Made by a program: the position numbers and the translations under genes. The notes under the pieces were generated by a model. That model made no database searches. It was not told the DNA's origin and saw only the letters and a program-made list of their open reading frames with translations. A stretch of 64,000 nt of DNA from assembly GCA_034003325.1 (NCBI GenBank), contig JAVEYW010000020.1, positions 23,333 to 87,332 on the forward strand. The letters are read 5' to 3'. Numbering within the stretch: the first letter of the stretch is position 1; each line of letters starts with the position of its first letter. The DNA comes from Desulfobacterales bacterium. GTDB taxonomy: Bacteria; Desulfobacterota; Desulfobacteria; Desulfobacterales; JAFDDL01. Below, one piece after another: positions 1-10,099 of the stretch.

Positions 1-1
1 G

Positions 2-1288
2 GGGCTGAGCACGCTCTTTTCAGGCGCGTATATCGGCATGGCGCCGGGAAGAAAAGGCGAAACTGCGCTTCAGTTCAAAGGACTGGAAATACCGCCGGTG
101 TTGACCCTGACGCAACCGGGGGGACATTTTATTTTAAAAGCCGAGGAGCTGGGCTCTCTGGATGTCGGCTCGCCGGTGTACCACCGGAGGATAAAGGTCG
201 GCATGGTCGAAGGATATGTCCTTGAAAAGAAAGGGCGTTTGCTTGATGTTCAAATTTTCATCGAAGCGCCGTATCATGAAAAAGTCCAAAAAAACACGCG
301 GTTTTGGAATGCCAGCGGTCTGGATGTGTCGCTGGACGCCAAAGGTCTTCATGTGGGTACGGAATCATTCGTTTCCATGCTGATCGGCGGCGTAGCCTTT
401 GACACACCGCCGGATATCGACTCGGGGGGGGCTGCGGGGGAAAAAGACAGTTTCCGGTTATTTTCAAACAAAAAAATCGCTTTTGAAAAGCAATATACGA
501 TTCGCGATCGATCGCTCCTTTATTTTGACGGCCCGGTTCGGGGCTTGCAGGTGGGCGCGCCGGTGGAATTCAGGGGCATTCAGATCGGGCAGGTGATCGA
601 CATTAAGCTTGAATATCACCCGGAGCTTAAATCATTTACAATTCCGGTGCTGATTGAAACGGAGCCGGAACGGGTCACCGTTATCGGCAAGAAGAGTGGT
701 CAGTCTAAAAATGGCGCGCCAGTTGAAGCGCTGATAAAAAAAGGGCTGCGGGCGCAGCTGAAATCCTCAAACCTGTTGACCGGTCAACTTTTTGTGGATC
801 TTAACCTGTACCCGAATGAGCCGGCAGTCAAAGTGAGGCATGTAGGCAAGTACCCGGTGATCCCTTCCACGCCATCCACCATGGAGGAGATTACCGCCAA
901 TCTGAGCCAATTTATAACCAAATTAAACAATCTGCCGATCGATCAAATCGGCGGCGACCTGCAGGAAGCTATGCGGGGGGCCCGGCGATTGATGAATTCT
1001 AATGAGTTGGCTGATGCGATAACGGCCTTAAGTTTAACCTTGCAGGAAGCACGGCTGTTGGTCGGTTCAATGAACAAGGACGTGGCTCCCGGTGTTTTGG
1101 CTACGTTGGAGAAGCTTCAGTCCACCTTGGATACTGTTAAACAACTATCTGGTGATGATTCTTTTTTAATCATCGAGGCGGAGCGCGCCATGACCGAACT
1201 AGCGGAAGCCTCGCGGTCCATTCGTAGTCTGGCGGATTTCCTGGAACGGCATCCGGAATCCTTGATTCGGGGCAAAGGGGTTGAATGA
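2..1288 (+). CDS. pqiB: PqiB-like MCE-domain protein (5' end outside window)
   Basis: The reading frame is open from base 2 through the first ATG at 38, so the gene starts left of the window and only its last ~428 residues are visible. Two MCE repeats show the family signature (VGSPVYHRRIKVG near residue 60 and VGAPVEFRGIQIG near residue 185), each followed by beta-rich sequence. A helical tail after about residue 300 matches the needle-like C-terminus of PqiB/YebT proteins. By family knowledge it spans the periplasm and helps move phospholipids between inner and outer membranes. The next gene, a PqiC-like lipoprotein, overlaps it by 4 bp, so the two are translationally coupled. A pqiA partner would be expected to the left and cannot be seen. 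Confidence 0.88.
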   Translation, partial: GLSTLFSGAYIGMAPGRKGETALQFKGLEIPPVLTLTQPGGHFILKAEELGSLDVGSPVYHRRIKVGMVEGYVLEKKGRLLDVQIFIEAPYHEKVQKNTRFWNASGLDVSLDAKGLHVGTESFVSMLIGGVAFDTPPDIDSGGAAGEKDSFRLFSNKKIAFEKQYTIRDRSLLYFDGPVRGLQVGAPVEFRGIQIGQVIDIKLEYHPELKSFTIPVLIETEPERVTVIGKKSGQSKNGAPVEALIKKGLRAQLKSSNLLTGQLFVDLNLYPNEPAVKVRHVGKYPVIPSTPSTMEEITANLSQFITKLNNLPIDQIGGDLQEAMRGARRLMNSNELADAITALSLTLQEARLLVGSMNKDVAPGVLATLEKLQSTLDTVKQLSGDDSFLIIEAERAMTELAEASRSIRSLADFLERHPESLIRGKGVE

Positions 1289-1914
1289 TGCGATTTGAGA
1301 AATGGGCGGTTGTAATTGGCCGGTTTGTAGTGTTGTCACTTGTTTTTTTGGGGGTGGGCTGCCTCGGCAAAACCCCGCCGGTCCAGTATTATGTGTTAAG
1401 TGATCGGCCCGCGATACCAGCGATAACAAATGATGCGAAACGGGATTATAAGGGGGATTTTTCCATCGGCGTGGGACCCGTGGAAATCCCTGAGATTCTG
1501 GACCGATCTCAGATCGTAACCCGAACCGGCGCCAACCGTGTTGAGGTGGCCGAGTTTCACCGGTGGGGGGGGTCCTTGAAAAAAGAGATAACGGAAACGA
1601 TCGTGGCGAACCTGGCCCGTCTATTAGGCAACTATCGAATCTATTCGTTTCCCTGGCGCAATCTTCCCGAGCCCGATTACCGGATCATATTGACTATTCA
1701 CCAGTTTGACGGTCACCCGGGGGAGTCCGTTTTTTTGGATGTCTCCTGGGCCATTTTCAATCTCTCGGAAAAGAAAACACTTGCCGGAAAGCGCAGTGCG
1801 TTGAACCTATCGGTTCAGGGCACGGATTATGCCGGCTATGTCGCCACCCAAAGCCGGGCGTTGTCCGCTTTGAGCGGGGAGATTGCCATGGCGGTCCAGG
1901 AAATTCGGCGTTAA
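1285..1914 (+). CDS. pqiC: PqiC-like ABC-transport auxiliary lipoprotein
   Basis: A 209-residue protein with an N-terminal hydrophobic segment ending in the lipobox LGVGC, so it is predicted to be a lipoprotein. The following YYVLSD segment and overall length are typical of the ABC-type transport auxiliary family (PqiC/DUF330). In the family, PqiC sits on the inner face of the outer membrane and docks the PqiB tube. The ATG overlaps the pqiB stop (ATGA). It ends 52 bp before the convergent stop of the sigma-54 activator gene. Confidence 0.85.
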   Translation: MMRFEKWAVVIGRFVVLSLVFLGVGCLGKTPPVQYYVLSDRPAIPAITNDAKRDYKGDFSIGVGPVEIPEILDRSQIVTRTGANRVEVAEFHRWGGSLKKEITETIVANLARLLGNYRIYSFPWRNLPEPDYRIILTIHQFDGHPGESVFLDVSWAIFNLSEKKTLAGKRSALNLSVQGTDYAGYVATQSRALSALSGEIAMAVQEIRR

Positions 1915-1966
1915 GATCGCCTACCGCGGATAAGCTGCAAAAAACAAATAGCTCCACGGCGGAACC

Positions 1967-3712
1967 TCACGCATCAAGCCCATGCTGTTTCATCCGCCGC
2001 CACAGGGTGATTCGGGATATTCCCAAGGCTTGCGCTGTTTTTTCCCGATGCCCCCGATGCTGTCGCAAAGTGTCATGAATCCTATCCCGTTCCGGGGATT
2101 GAGGCATGGCTGTGGTTGATGCCGGTCTTTTTTCGGAGGTTCGGCGATCCTGTAGATATTCCGGTAAATGCCGCGGCTGAATCAAGTTCTCCGGGCAAAT
2201 GACCATCGCGTGCTCCAGAACGTTTTCCAATTCCCGAACATTTCCCGGATAGTCGGCGTTCAGCAAAATCTGAAGGGTTTGCTCGGACAAGCTCACCCGT
2301 CGCTCGTCATGGACGGCACCCAGGCGCCGCAGAATATACGGAATTAGCAGAGGGATATCCGCGCGACGGTTTTTCAAGTCCGGAAGCAGAAAACGGAAAA
2401 TATTGAGCCGGTAATAAAGATCCCGGCGAAAAAGATGTTGTTCCACCAAATGATTCAGCCCTCGGTTGGTAGCGGCGATAATGCGAACGCTGACCTTTTG
2501 CGTGTGGCGAGCGCCCAGTGGGTAAAATTCCCGCTCTTCTAAAACCCGAAGCAGCTTGGCCTGAAGCGGCAGGGGCAAATCGCCGATTTCGTCCAGATAA
2601 ATGGTACCCGTATCGGCTTCGTTAAAGCGGCCCGGTTTATCTTTGACCGCACCGGTAAACGCCCCCTGCACATAACCGAAGAGTTCCGATTCCAGCAAAT
2701 TTTCCGGAATGGCCGCGCAGTTGACCTTTACAAACGGACCGCGCGAACGGCGGCTGGCCGAATGAATCACCTTGGCCAGAAGGTCCTTGCCCGTGCCGGT
2801 ATTTCCCTCGATCAGCACCGTGGCGTCGGTTTCAGCCACCACGCTCACTTTTTCAAAAATCTTGAGCATGCCCGGATCCTTGCCGATCATATCGTGAAAG
2901 GTATATCGGTCGCTGATGGCTTGCTTAAGCTGTTGCGAAAGGGTCAGGTCATGAAGCGTCGCCAAGCCTCCCATGATGTTGCCCTTTTCGTTTTTCAGGG
3001 CCATGGTGTGGGTTCGAACCGGAAGCCAGCCCCCGTCCCGAGTGGACAATGAAACGCGATGACGGACCAAAGCGCGTTCCCGAAAAGCAGAGGTCATCAT
3101 CACTGCCGGTTGCCGGGCTTTTTCGTCTTTAAATAGGGCTGTGTAATGTGTTCCCAAGACTTCTTCCCGAAGAAAGCCCGAAAGTTTTTCCGCCTCCTTG
3201 TTGAAAAAGGTAATGTACCCATCCAGATTCACGGTAAAAATACCGACATCGAGACTGTCCAAAATGATTTTCATGCTGCGCTCTTCATAGTGTATTCGAT
3301 CAATCAGATCGGCGATGGGAGAGTGATCCTGCAAAATGGTTAGACATCCAACGATATTTTGCTGCTCATCGTAGATAGGGGTGGCCATGCGCGTCAACAG
3401 ATGTTCGTGATCCGCCTCATCTCTGACGCAAACATCGGGTTCGCGAACGGTTTTTCTTTTGGTGGCGGCGTCCGGTTTTCGAAGCAGGCATTTTACCATA
3501 CACGGCACGCCCACGAACACCTCGCGGCAGTCCCGGCCCAGCACCTCTTTTTCCTTCTGGCCGATAAGGGCCAGGGCCGCATAGTTGATGCGGGAAACCC
3601 GCAGTTGGGTGTTCACGGTGAAGGCCCCGATGTTCAGTTCATCCAAGAGGTCAATCCACTGGCTGCAACGGATGCTGTTGTCGTCCCGAACCGGCCGCTT
3701 TTGATCGCCCAT
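1967..3712 (-). CDS. PAS-PAS sigma-54-dependent transcriptional activator
   Basis: About 581 residues in the order PAS (~20-130), PAS (~146-260), AAA+ sigma-54 interaction domain (~275-500) and a Fis-type HTH at the C-terminus. The AAA+ part has Walker A GNTGTGKD, the sigma-54 contact loop GAFTGA and Walker B TIYLDEIGD. There is no receiver domain. The first PAS holds clustered cysteines (CREVF, CMVKC), which could bind a cofactor or metal (inference). I chose the ATG at 3712, preceded by AAAGGCGG; a TTG at 3730 directly after the upstream TGA is the alternative. It is cotranscribed with the hybrid kinase gene to its right, so the two probably form one signalling unit. Confidence 0.9.
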   Translation of the reverse strand: MGDQKRPVRDDNSIRCSQWIDLLDELNIGAFTVNTQLRVSRINYAALALIGQKEKEVLGRDCREVFVGVPCMVKCLLRKPDAATKRKTVREPDVCVRDEADHEHLLTRMATPIYDEQQNIVGCLTILQDHSPIADLIDRIHYEERSMKIILDSLDVGIFTVNLDGYITFFNKEAEKLSGFLREEVLGTHYTALFKDEKARQPAVMMTSAFRERALVRHRVSLSTRDGGWLPVRTHTMALKNEKGNIMGGLATLHDLTLSQQLKQAISDRYTFHDMIGKDPGMLKIFEKVSVVAETDATVLIEGNTGTGKDLLAKVIHSASRRSRGPFVKVNCAAIPENLLESELFGYVQGAFTGAVKDKPGRFNEADTGTIYLDEIGDLPLPLQAKLLRVLEEREFYPLGARHTQKVSVRIIAATNRGLNHLVEQHLFRRDLYYRLNIFRFLLPDLKNRRADIPLLIPYILRRLGAVHDERRVSLSEQTLQILLNADYPGNVRELENVLEHAMVICPENLIQPRHLPEYLQDRRTSEKRPASTTAMPQSPERDRIHDTLRQHRGHREKTAQALGISRITLWRRMKQHGLDA

Positions 3713-3730
3713 GATTCCGCCTTTTGTCAA

Positions 3731-5326
3731 TCAGCCCGCCGGCGCATTTGCCGGCAAAGGCGCCGCACAGGGCAACGTCAGAAAAAAGGTGGCGCCTTCT
3801 CCCGGCCGGCTTTCCGCGCAAATGGACCCTTTGTGCCGCTCCGCAATGCCGAAGACCGTGGAAAGGCCAAGTCCCACGCCGTGGCCTTCGCTTTTCGTGG
3901 TGTAAAAGGGCTCGAATATATGAGGAAGATCCTTAGGCGAAATGCCCGGGCCGGTGTCTTTCACCAGAAAGGTGACCTGGTGTGCGGCCGCATCATAGCG
4001 TGCCCCCAGGGTCAGGGTACCACCCCGAGGCATAACGTCCGCCGCATTGAATATGAGATTGATGATACATTGCTGCAACTGGTTAAAATCACCCAGCACC
4101 GGCGGAATATCCGGCGCCACATCATAGGTTAGCACTATATTCGCCAATTCCAGTTTATGTCGGCTTAAAAGAATGCACCGGTCCATCAAGTCCGAAACCG
4201 GCACCGGCGCAAAAACCGGCGAAGACTTTCTTGAAAAGCTAAGAAGACCTGAAATAATCTGAGCACACCGACCGGTTTCCTTTTCCACGATCTCAAGATA
4301 GCCACGGAACTTATCGACCAGGGAAGGGGTAAGTTCCTTTTGGCCCAACAACCGGCTCATGAGACCCAGATAGTTTAAAATACCTGATAAGGGGTTGTTG
4401 ATTTCGTGAACCACACTGGCCGCCAACCGCCCTAGGGACATCATCTTATCCTGATGAAGAACCCGAACCTGATCCGCCATTTCCTGTTCCAAACGCCGAA
4501 TTTCCCGCAGATCCCTGAAAAAATAGACTGCGCCAGCCCTTTGGCCTGCTTCGCGCAGCAGGGAAGCCGACACCTGAACGGGAATCAGATGGCCACTTTT
4601 GGCTCGAATTTCTGTTTCATAAAGATAGAGCCTGCCTGGGCCCCCGTATTTTTCTCCTGAAAGTTCTTTCCACAATGCATCCGCGCCGCCTATGGGGAAA
4701 AAATCCGCCAACGTCATTTTGCCGATCACTTCGGTTTTGGCATAGGCAAGCATCACGGCCAAGCTTCGGTTAAAGGTGACGATGCGATCCACCGCGTCAC
4801 AGCCCAAAATGCCGTCCATGGAGCTTTCAATCAGGTTTTTTTGAAATTGAAAGGTCCGGATCAACTCCTGGCTGGTTTCGGCGGTTTCCTTTTCCAGCCA
4901 TGCCGTATAATCAGCCAATTCCTTGCGCGTGGTGTATCGATGTTTCGCCCGGTTGAGCGCTGTATGAAGGGCCATTATATGAATGGGCTTATGAATAAAA
5001 TCAGAGGCATCCAACTGAAGCGCTCGAATGGCCAGTTCCATTTCACCGAACGCCGTGGCGACGATCACCTCAATATCCGGGTAGCGCGTTTTGATGGCTT
5101 CCAGCACCTCGAGCCCGTTCATTCCCGGCATGCGGACGTCCGTAATGACGATTTGGGGAAAAATTTCTTCGCAAAGCCGCAGGCCGCTCTTTCCTTCCGG
5201 AGCGGTGAATACCTTGTAACCCGCATCTTCCAAGGCCAGCTGAATCACATCCCGGACATCTTCTTCATCGTCAATGGCCAGAATGGTCCATGGGGGAGCG
5301 GAAGTCGTCATGAATTCACCCGACAA
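3731..5326 (-). CDS. Hybrid sensor kinase: receiver-PAS-histidine kinase
   Basis: A 531-residue cytoplasmic protein with no membrane segment. An N-terminal receiver domain (~14-128; DDEED acidic pocket, phospho-acceptor in ITDVRMPG, conserved Lys in HKPI) precedes a PAS domain (~155-265), a HisKA dimerisation helix with the H-box SVVHEINNPLSG near residue 310, and an HATPase with NLIFNAAD, DTGPGIS and GVGLGLS. Its stop abuts the sigma-54 activator gene. The receiver may be controlled by another kinase, placing this enzyme mid-phosphorelay. The partner activator lacks a receiver, so how the signal passes on is open. Confidence 0.9.
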   Translation of the reverse strand: MSGEFMTTSAPPWTILAIDDEEDVRDVIQLALEDAGYKVFTAPEGKSGLRLCEEIFPQIVITDVRMPGMNGLEVLEAIKTRYPDIEVIVATAFGEMELAIRALQLDASDFIHKPIHIMALHTALNRAKHRYTTRKELADYTAWLEKETAETSQELIRTFQFQKNLIESSMDGILGCDAVDRIVTFNRSLAVMLAYAKTEVIGKMTLADFFPIGGADALWKELSGEKYGGPGRLYLYETEIRAKSGHLIPVQVSASLLREAGQRAGAVYFFRDLREIRRLEQEMADQVRVLHQDKMMSLGRLAASVVHEINNPLSGILNYLGLMSRLLGQKELTPSLVDKFRGYLEIVEKETGRCAQIISGLLSFSRKSSPVFAPVPVSDLMDRCILLSRHKLELANIVLTYDVAPDIPPVLGDFNQLQQCIINLIFNAADVMPRGGTLTLGARYDAAAHQVTFLVKDTGPGISPKDLPHIFEPFYTTKSEGHGVGLGLSTVFGIAERHKGSICAESRPGEGATFFLTLPCAAPLPANAPAG

Positions 5327-5476
5327 AGGTTGAGGGTTTTACTGATTACCGTTCGCCGCGTTTAGAGGGGCATGTTTTCACTATTCTAAATCCATTAACA
5401 AAAGTCAACGCCGCCCTGTGCCAAGAAAAGGCTTAACGCAAGTCGATGCCGATTTAACAGGACATTGACATTAAAA

Positions 5477-5572
5477 CCTTTTATCAGAAACATGCACGAA
5501 ACAGCGTGCACAACCGGAGAAGGTTGTTGCCGTCAAGCAGCCCAGCCGCCCAGCTTCCGGCTTTGCCGGATT
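5477..5572 (+). repeat. Dispersed two-hairpin repeat, copy A
   Basis: A shortened and diverged copy of the intergenic repeat also found at 7469-7577, 22688-22796 and, inverted, at 55492-55573. It keeps the AGAAACATGCACG start, a first hairpin TGCACG/CGTGCA and a final hairpin TCCGGC-TTT-GCCGGA. It lies just downstream of the glnS stop. It is not coding. Confidence 0.7.
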
Positions 5573-5589
5573 GGGAAGAAGGTTTTTGC

Positions 5590-7305
5590 TCATTTTTTTT
5601 GCCGGGTAATTTTCGCCCAGGAATCACGCAAAGTGACGGTTCGATTAAAAACCAGACGCTCGGGCCTTGAATCCTTTGCATCCACGCAGAAATACCCCAG
5701 CCGTTCAAATTGGTACCGGCTCTCCGGCGCGGCGTTGGCCAGGCTCGGCTCCACAAAACACGACGGCAGAATGTTGATGGATTCGGGATTTAAAACGTCG
5801 GTAAAAGCGTTGCCCTTTTTTTCAGCCGCCGGATCTTCCACCGTAAAGAGCCGATCGTAAAGCCGCACTTCCGCCGTAACCGCATGGTCGGCCGACACCC
5901 AGTGCAGCGTGCCTTTTACTTTGCGACCGTCCTTGGACCATCCCCCCTTTGTTTCCGGGTCATAGGTGCAATGAATCTCGGTGATTTCGCCGGTGGCATG
6001 ATCCTTTACCACGCTTTTGCAGGTCACATAATAGGCATAGCGAAGCCGCACCTCGCTGCCCGGCGCGAGACGGAAAAATTTTTTGGGCGGATTCTCCATA
6101 AAATCATCCCGTTCAATATAGAGCACCTTTGAAAAGGGAAGTTTTCGGGTGCCCAAAGAGTCATCTTCCGGATGATACGCACCCTCGAGCGCCTCCACCA
6201 AATCTTCCGGATAATTGTCAATCACCACACGCAGAGGGTTTAACACCGCCAATACGCGCGGGGCCGTCCGGTTCAGATCTTCTCGAATCGTATGTTCCAG
6301 CAGGGCGACATCCACCATCGAGTCCCGCTTGGCCACGCCGATTTTCTCGCAAAAACCGCGAATCGCAGCCGGGGTAACGCCCCGGCGACGCAGGCCTGAA
6401 ATGGTCGGCATTCTGGGATCATCCCACCCGTTGACCAGGCCGGCGGCAACCAGTTGAATGAGCTTTCGCTTGCTGAGCACCGTATAACTCAAATTCAGAC
6501 GGGCAAACTCGATCTGCCGGGGATGGCAATCCACCGGCAGGTTGTCCAGCACCCAATCATACAGGGGCCGGTGGTCTTCAAATTCGAGCGTGCAAATGGA
6601 ATGGGTGATGTTCTCAATGGCATCGCTGATGCAATGCGCATAATCATACATGGGATAAATGCACCACGCATTGCCGGTACGATGATGATCGGCCTTGATG
6701 ATGCGGTACAGCACCGGATCACGCATGTTGACGTTGCCGGAGGCCATATCGATTTTAGCCCTGAGGACATGGGTGCCCGCTTCAAACTCTCCCGCGCGCA
6801 TGCGCTCGAACAGATCCAGGTTTTCCGCCTCCGATCGATTTCGATAGGGGCTGTTCTTGCCCGGTTCGGTCAGCGTCCCGCGATATTCGCGAATCTCGTC
6901 GGCATTGAGGCTGCACACATACGCCTTGCCGCGTTTAATCAATTCCACGGCATACGCATAAAAGCGGTCAAAATAATCCGAGGCGTAATAAAGCCGATTC
7001 TGCCAATCAAACCCGAGCCACCGGACATCGTCCTGAATGGAGGACACATATTCCACCTCCTCCTTGGTGGGGTTGGTATCGTCAAACCGAAAATTGCAGG
7101 TTCCGCCATAGGCCGCGGCCAAGCCGAAATTGAGACAAATCGATTTGGCATGCCCGATATGCAGATATCCATTGGGTTCCGGTGGAAATCGGGTCGCTAC
7201 CCGGCCGTTATTCTTACCGCGCCGAAGATCCTCTTCGATAATGGTCTTGATAAAATTCGGCGGCGATGCCTGCTCGTTGGAATCACTTAGTTTTTCAGGT
7301 GTCAT
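5590..7305 (-). CDS. glnS: Glutaminyl-tRNA synthetase
   Basis: A 571-residue class I aminoacyl-tRNA synthetase that charges tRNA-Gln with glutamine in the cytoplasm. The HIGH motif lies in [15 protein letters not shown] at ~41-55 and the KMSKS counterpart is VLSKRKL near residue 280. GlnRS-type rather than GluRS-type identity is supported by FDDTNP, by the full-length C-terminal beta-barrel anticodon-binding region and by the overall length. Intergenic repeat copies lie on both sides of the gene (5477 and 7469). The direct glutaminylation route implied here coexists with the indirect Gat pathway in some Deltaproteobacteria; no gat gene is in the window. Confidence 0.96.
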   Translation of the reverse strand: MTPEKLSDSNEQASPPNFIKTIIEEDLRRGKNNGRVATRFPPEPNGYLHIGHAKSICLNFGLAAAYGGTCNFRFDDTNPTKEEVEYVSSIQDDVRWLGFDWQNRLYYASDYFDRFYAYAVELIKRGKAYVCSLNADEIREYRGTLTEPGKNSPYRNRSEAENLDLFERMRAGEFEAGTHVLRAKIDMASGNVNMRDPVLYRIIKADHHRTGNAWCIYPMYDYAHCISDAIENITHSICTLEFEDHRPLYDWVLDNLPVDCHPRQIEFARLNLSYTVLSKRKLIQLVAAGLVNGWDDPRMPTISGLRRRGVTPAAIRGFCEKIGVAKRDSMVDVALLEHTIREDLNRTAPRVLAVLNPLRVVIDNYPEDLVEALEGAYHPEDDSLGTRKLPFSKVLYIERDDFMENPPKKFFRLAPGSEVRLRYAYYVTCKSVVKDHATGEITEIHCTYDPETKGGWSKDGRKVKGTLHWVSADHAVTAEVRLYDRLFTVEDPAAEKKGNAFTDVLNPESINILPSCFVEPSLANAAPESRYQFERLGYFCVDAKDSRPERLVFNRTVTLRDSWAKITRQKK

Positions 7306-7468
7306 GGCAATCTGTTTACGCTCACATGTTAATATTTAGGAAACCAAAGCCATCCAAGCAGATAGCATATCGTTTATATAGCGGGCACCCACTGTTTTCC
7401 GTTTTCGATAAAGTCGCCTTCAGTAGCATCAATGCCCAGAAAAATCAAACCTGCCGAACGACGTTAGG

Positions 7469-7577
7469 CCCTTTACCAGAAACATGCACGCTTTTGCGTG
7501 TATATTCGCCGAAGGTAAAAGATGGCTTTTATGCATTCCAGCATTCCAGCATTCCAGCATCCGGCTTTGCCGGATTA
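7469..7577 (+). repeat. Dispersed two-hairpin repeat, copy B
   Basis: A 109-bp intergenic repeat with about 8 differences by eye from copy C at 22688-22796. It contains hairpin 1 (CACGC-TTTT-GCGTG) and hairpin 2 (ATCCGGC-TTT-GCCGGAT), separated by three CATTCCAG-like units. Its last bases overlap the stop codon of the MEMO1-family gene, so hairpin 2 could also act at the 3' end of that transcript. Short reading frames inside it are spurious. Confidence 0.85.
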
Positions 7578-8426
7578 GAATACCATGCCCACATAGCCCA
7601 CGAGGGAATCGCCGGGGCTTTTATCATAGCTGGTGGCATAGGCCACCAGTTCGGCGGGACCTGCACCCAGAACATTGGCCGCTGCAATGGCCGTCGCCGC
7701 AGCCCCCGCGCAGCAGGCATTATGGTGATCAAAGGCCACCCGCAGCACCTGCGTCGGTGAGAGCTGCCGCATGGCATCGATGACCGAGCGATCATTTTCA
7801 TTTTTGACCCAGTCCACGGCGGCGCTTCCCGAACCTTTGGGCATAAATCCGTAATTGGCGCCGTAATGGGTCAGATCCGTGGAACCGATTACTTTGACTT
7901 TCAACCCCATCTCCATGGCAATCGCCACTGCCTTTTCCCCGATCTCTAAAGAAAGCGCATCCGGCGGCAGTCCCATGGGAACGATGGCAACATCCCTGAA
8001 AAAATATTTCACAAAGGGAAGTTGCAGCTCGATCGTATTATCCGGCGTAAACTCTCTGGCGGTTTCAATCTTGAAAGGGTAAGCACGCGTAAGCGCTTCG
8101 GCAATTTCCGAGTGAATGGAAAGCGCACCGAACGGTGTCTCCCAACTGCCCGCCGTCATGATATAATTCGGGGCTCCGGCCGGTAAATGCATTCCGAATA
8201 TCAAAAGCACATCCGGCGCTTGCGCCTCCACGAGGTGATGGATCACATTGCAGGCAATCGCCCCGGAATAATACCAGCCCGCATGGGGGACGATGCCGCC
8301 CACATAGGACCGGTTCGGCACCTGCCATCCCTTGCCTTCCTGAAGAAATGCTTCTATCTCCAGCTCACACGCACTTTTTCCCGCCGGATACCAACTGCCG
8401 GCAAACATGGCTTTTCGCGCGCCCAT
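7575..8426 (-). CDS. MEMO1-family protein (AmmeMemoRadiSam system protein B-like)
   Basis: A 283-residue protein that starts like the MEMO1 family (AMFAGSWYPA). It carries the family's probable metal-site residues in PHAGWYYSG (~47-55), GMHLPAG and NACCAGAAAT (~243). The fold is related to extradiol dioxygenases; the bacterial role is unknown. In many genomes it pairs with an AMMECR1 protein and a radical SAM enzyme, but neither is adjacent here. The ATG at 8426 has a strong ribosome site, AGGAGGT, 5 nt upstream. Its stop lies inside repeat copy B. Confidence 0.9.
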   Translation of the reverse strand: MGARKAMFAGSWYPAGKSACELEIEAFLQEGKGWQVPNRSYVGGIVPHAGWYYSGAIACNVIHHLVEAQAPDVLLIFGMHLPAGAPNYIMTAGSWETPFGALSIHSEIAEALTRAYPFKIETAREFTPDNTIELQLPFVKYFFRDVAIVPMGLPPDALSLEIGEKAVAIAMEMGLKVKVIGSTDLTHYGANYGFMPKGSGSAAVDWVKNENDRSVIDAMRQLSPTQVLRVAFDHHNACCAGAAATAIAAANVLGAGPAELVAYATSYDKSPGDSLVGYVGMVF

Positions 8427-8477
8427 GCTTCACCTCCTACGGGTAGAATGATCTTCCCCAAAGCCGTGGTAATGTGG

Positions 8478-9416
8478 TTAAGTATTTAAAACGGTGTCAT
8501 AAATCCCGGCGATCACCGCCCTGTCAAAAAGATAGGCCGTGTTGCAATAATGGCATTTCATTTCAACCGGAAACGGACCATGATCGAGAAGATCCGCCAA
8601 ATCCGCCTTTGGAAGCATTGCTAACACCCGTCGCACCCGGGACTCATTGCAATGACACATGAATTCAATCCGGCGGGTGGCAATCACCCGCGGCTGATGC
8701 GCCGAAAACAACTCGTTGATAATGGTCGACGGTTCCACACCGTTTGAAAAGGAGGTGCCAAGAGACAACAACAGCGCCATCTTATGCTCGATATCGGCCA
8801 CTTGCCCGGCATCGGCCCCCGGCATGGCTTGAACCAAAAGTCCGCCGGCTCCCTGAACACGGCCATCGTGATCAAAATAAATGCTCAGGTGCACGGCAGT
8901 GGGAATTTGCTCCGAAGTCAAATAATAATGCGCCAGATCCTGTCCGATGTTCCCATATTGAAGGATCACCTTGCCGGAAAAAGGTTGCTTGGCGTCTTCC
9001 AAATACCGGGTTACGGTCAAAAAGCCGGGACCGAAAAAAGGGGCCAAATTAAAATCTTCCAGCGGGGAACTGACCGGAATGGATTTATTTTTCAGGTATC
9101 CTCGCACCTCTCCGAACGCATTGGCCTCCACCGTAAGCCCTTTTACCGGGCCGGCGCATTCAATCTGCAACGCCAGGCGGTCATTCCCCTTAAGTGAGCT
9201 TGCCATTAACCCCGCGCCCAGGTAAGCATGACCCAACACCAGGGTTTCCAAAATTCCCAATTCATGGTTGGCGCGCATCTCATGAATCATTCGGGTGCCG
9301 TGAATCATCACCCCCCGAATCGTCTCATCCGCCAGGGTGAAGTGATACAATCGATCTTTGGCCGCAGCCTGCAGCCGCGCCTTTAACCCCTCGCCATTCA
9401 TTGATTTTTTTATCAT
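8478..9416 (-). CDS. hslO: Redox-regulated chaperone Hsp33
   Basis: A 312-residue Hsp33 homologue. The C-terminal zinc site is complete (CHC near residue 267 and CHYC near 300); in the family it switches on holdase activity when oxidised, protecting unfolding proteins during oxidative stress. The N-terminal domain has family signatures such as LGHAYLGAGLMAS and GNIGQDLAHYY. The start at 9416 (MIKKS) has no close ribosome site; a second ATG at 9401 is possible. Such a gene suits an anaerobe that meets oxygen. Confidence 0.95.
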   Translation of the reverse strand: MIKKSMNGEGLKARLQAAAKDRLYHFTLADETIRGVMIHGTRMIHEMRANHELGILETLVLGHAYLGAGLMASSLKGNDRLALQIECAGPVKGLTVEANAFGEVRGYLKNKSIPVSSPLEDFNLAPFFGPGFLTVTRYLEDAKQPFSGKVILQYGNIGQDLAHYYLTSEQIPTAVHLSIYFDHDGRVQGAGGLLVQAMPGADAGQVADIEHKMALLLSLGTSFSNGVEPSTIINELFSAHQPRVIATRRIEFMCHCNESRVRRVLAMLPKADLADLLDHGPFPVEMKCHYCNTAYLFDRAVIAGIYDTVLNT

Positions 9417-9433
9417 GGGTGGTGAATAATATC

Positions 9434-9937
9434 CTATTCCCGAATATGGCGCACCAAATGCCCCGCCTCAGGAAAGATGAGTGCGTTGCATGCGAGTTTG
9501 CATGCTTTGAGGCTGCCCGGCAGGCAGAAAACAACGCTATGATAAATCACACCGGCCGTGGCTCTGGACAAAATCGCCGCCGAGTCGATCTCCTCATAAC
9601 TAAGCTGTGCGAAGAGCACCCCGAACGCGGTTAATTCCTTGGTAAATAAAGGTGTTACCGCCTCAATGGTGACATCCTTTGCGCTGATGCCCGTGCCGCC
9701 CGTCACCAGAATGATATCCGGTGAAAAATCCCGAATTAGCGCCAGCAGCGTGTCGCGAATCAGCGCCATATCATCCGGAATCACCGTGGCATGCACCACC
9801 GTGTGCCCTTCTTTGCCGGCCTGCTTGCGCAGCCACTGCCCGCTTTTATCCTCGGCCGGAGTCCGGGAAGTGGATACCGTGATGATGCCGACCGACACGC
9901 GATCGGGCGCCGTATGTTTATGCTGTTTGGTTCCCAT
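9434..9937 (-). CDS. moaB: Molybdopterin adenylyltransferase-like protein MoaB
   Basis: A 167-residue protein of the MoaB/MogA fold with the nucleotide/molybdopterin-binding loop TGGTGIS near residue 82 and a terminal PGS segment. In the family it adenylylates molybdopterin before metal insertion. It is read divergently from mobA-moaE-moaC, which starts 162 bp away, so the shared intergenic region probably controls both halves of a molybdenum-cofactor locus. Confidence 0.93.
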   Translation of the reverse strand: MGTKQHKHTAPDRVSVGIITVSTSRTPAEDKSGQWLRKQAGKEGHTVVHATVIPDDMALIRDTLLALIRDFSPDIILVTGGTGISAKDVTIEAVTPLFTKELTAFGVLFAQLSYEEIDSAAILSRATAGVIYHSVVFCLPGSLKACKLACNALIFPEAGHLVRHIRE

Positions 9938-10099
9938 GAGAGCTTCTGTGTGAATTGCCTTGATTTTGAGATACGTTTTTGCCTATTGATTCGAACAGGT
10001 ACGGATGGACTTTTAATTTCCTATCAAAATCTGCCGGCCCTTGCAACCATCTCGAGCATCAGCCGGCAACGGCGCAGACGCGGGAAAAAAGCGGACATT

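Noticed and set aside
7484..7580. Small ORF MHAFACIFAEG and its twin near 22700
   Set aside because: Entirely inside the dispersed repeat copies B and C, hence a repeat artefact.
9791..10099. N-terminal extension of mobA
   Set aside because: It is antisense to moaB and lacks MobA features; the family start is at 10100.
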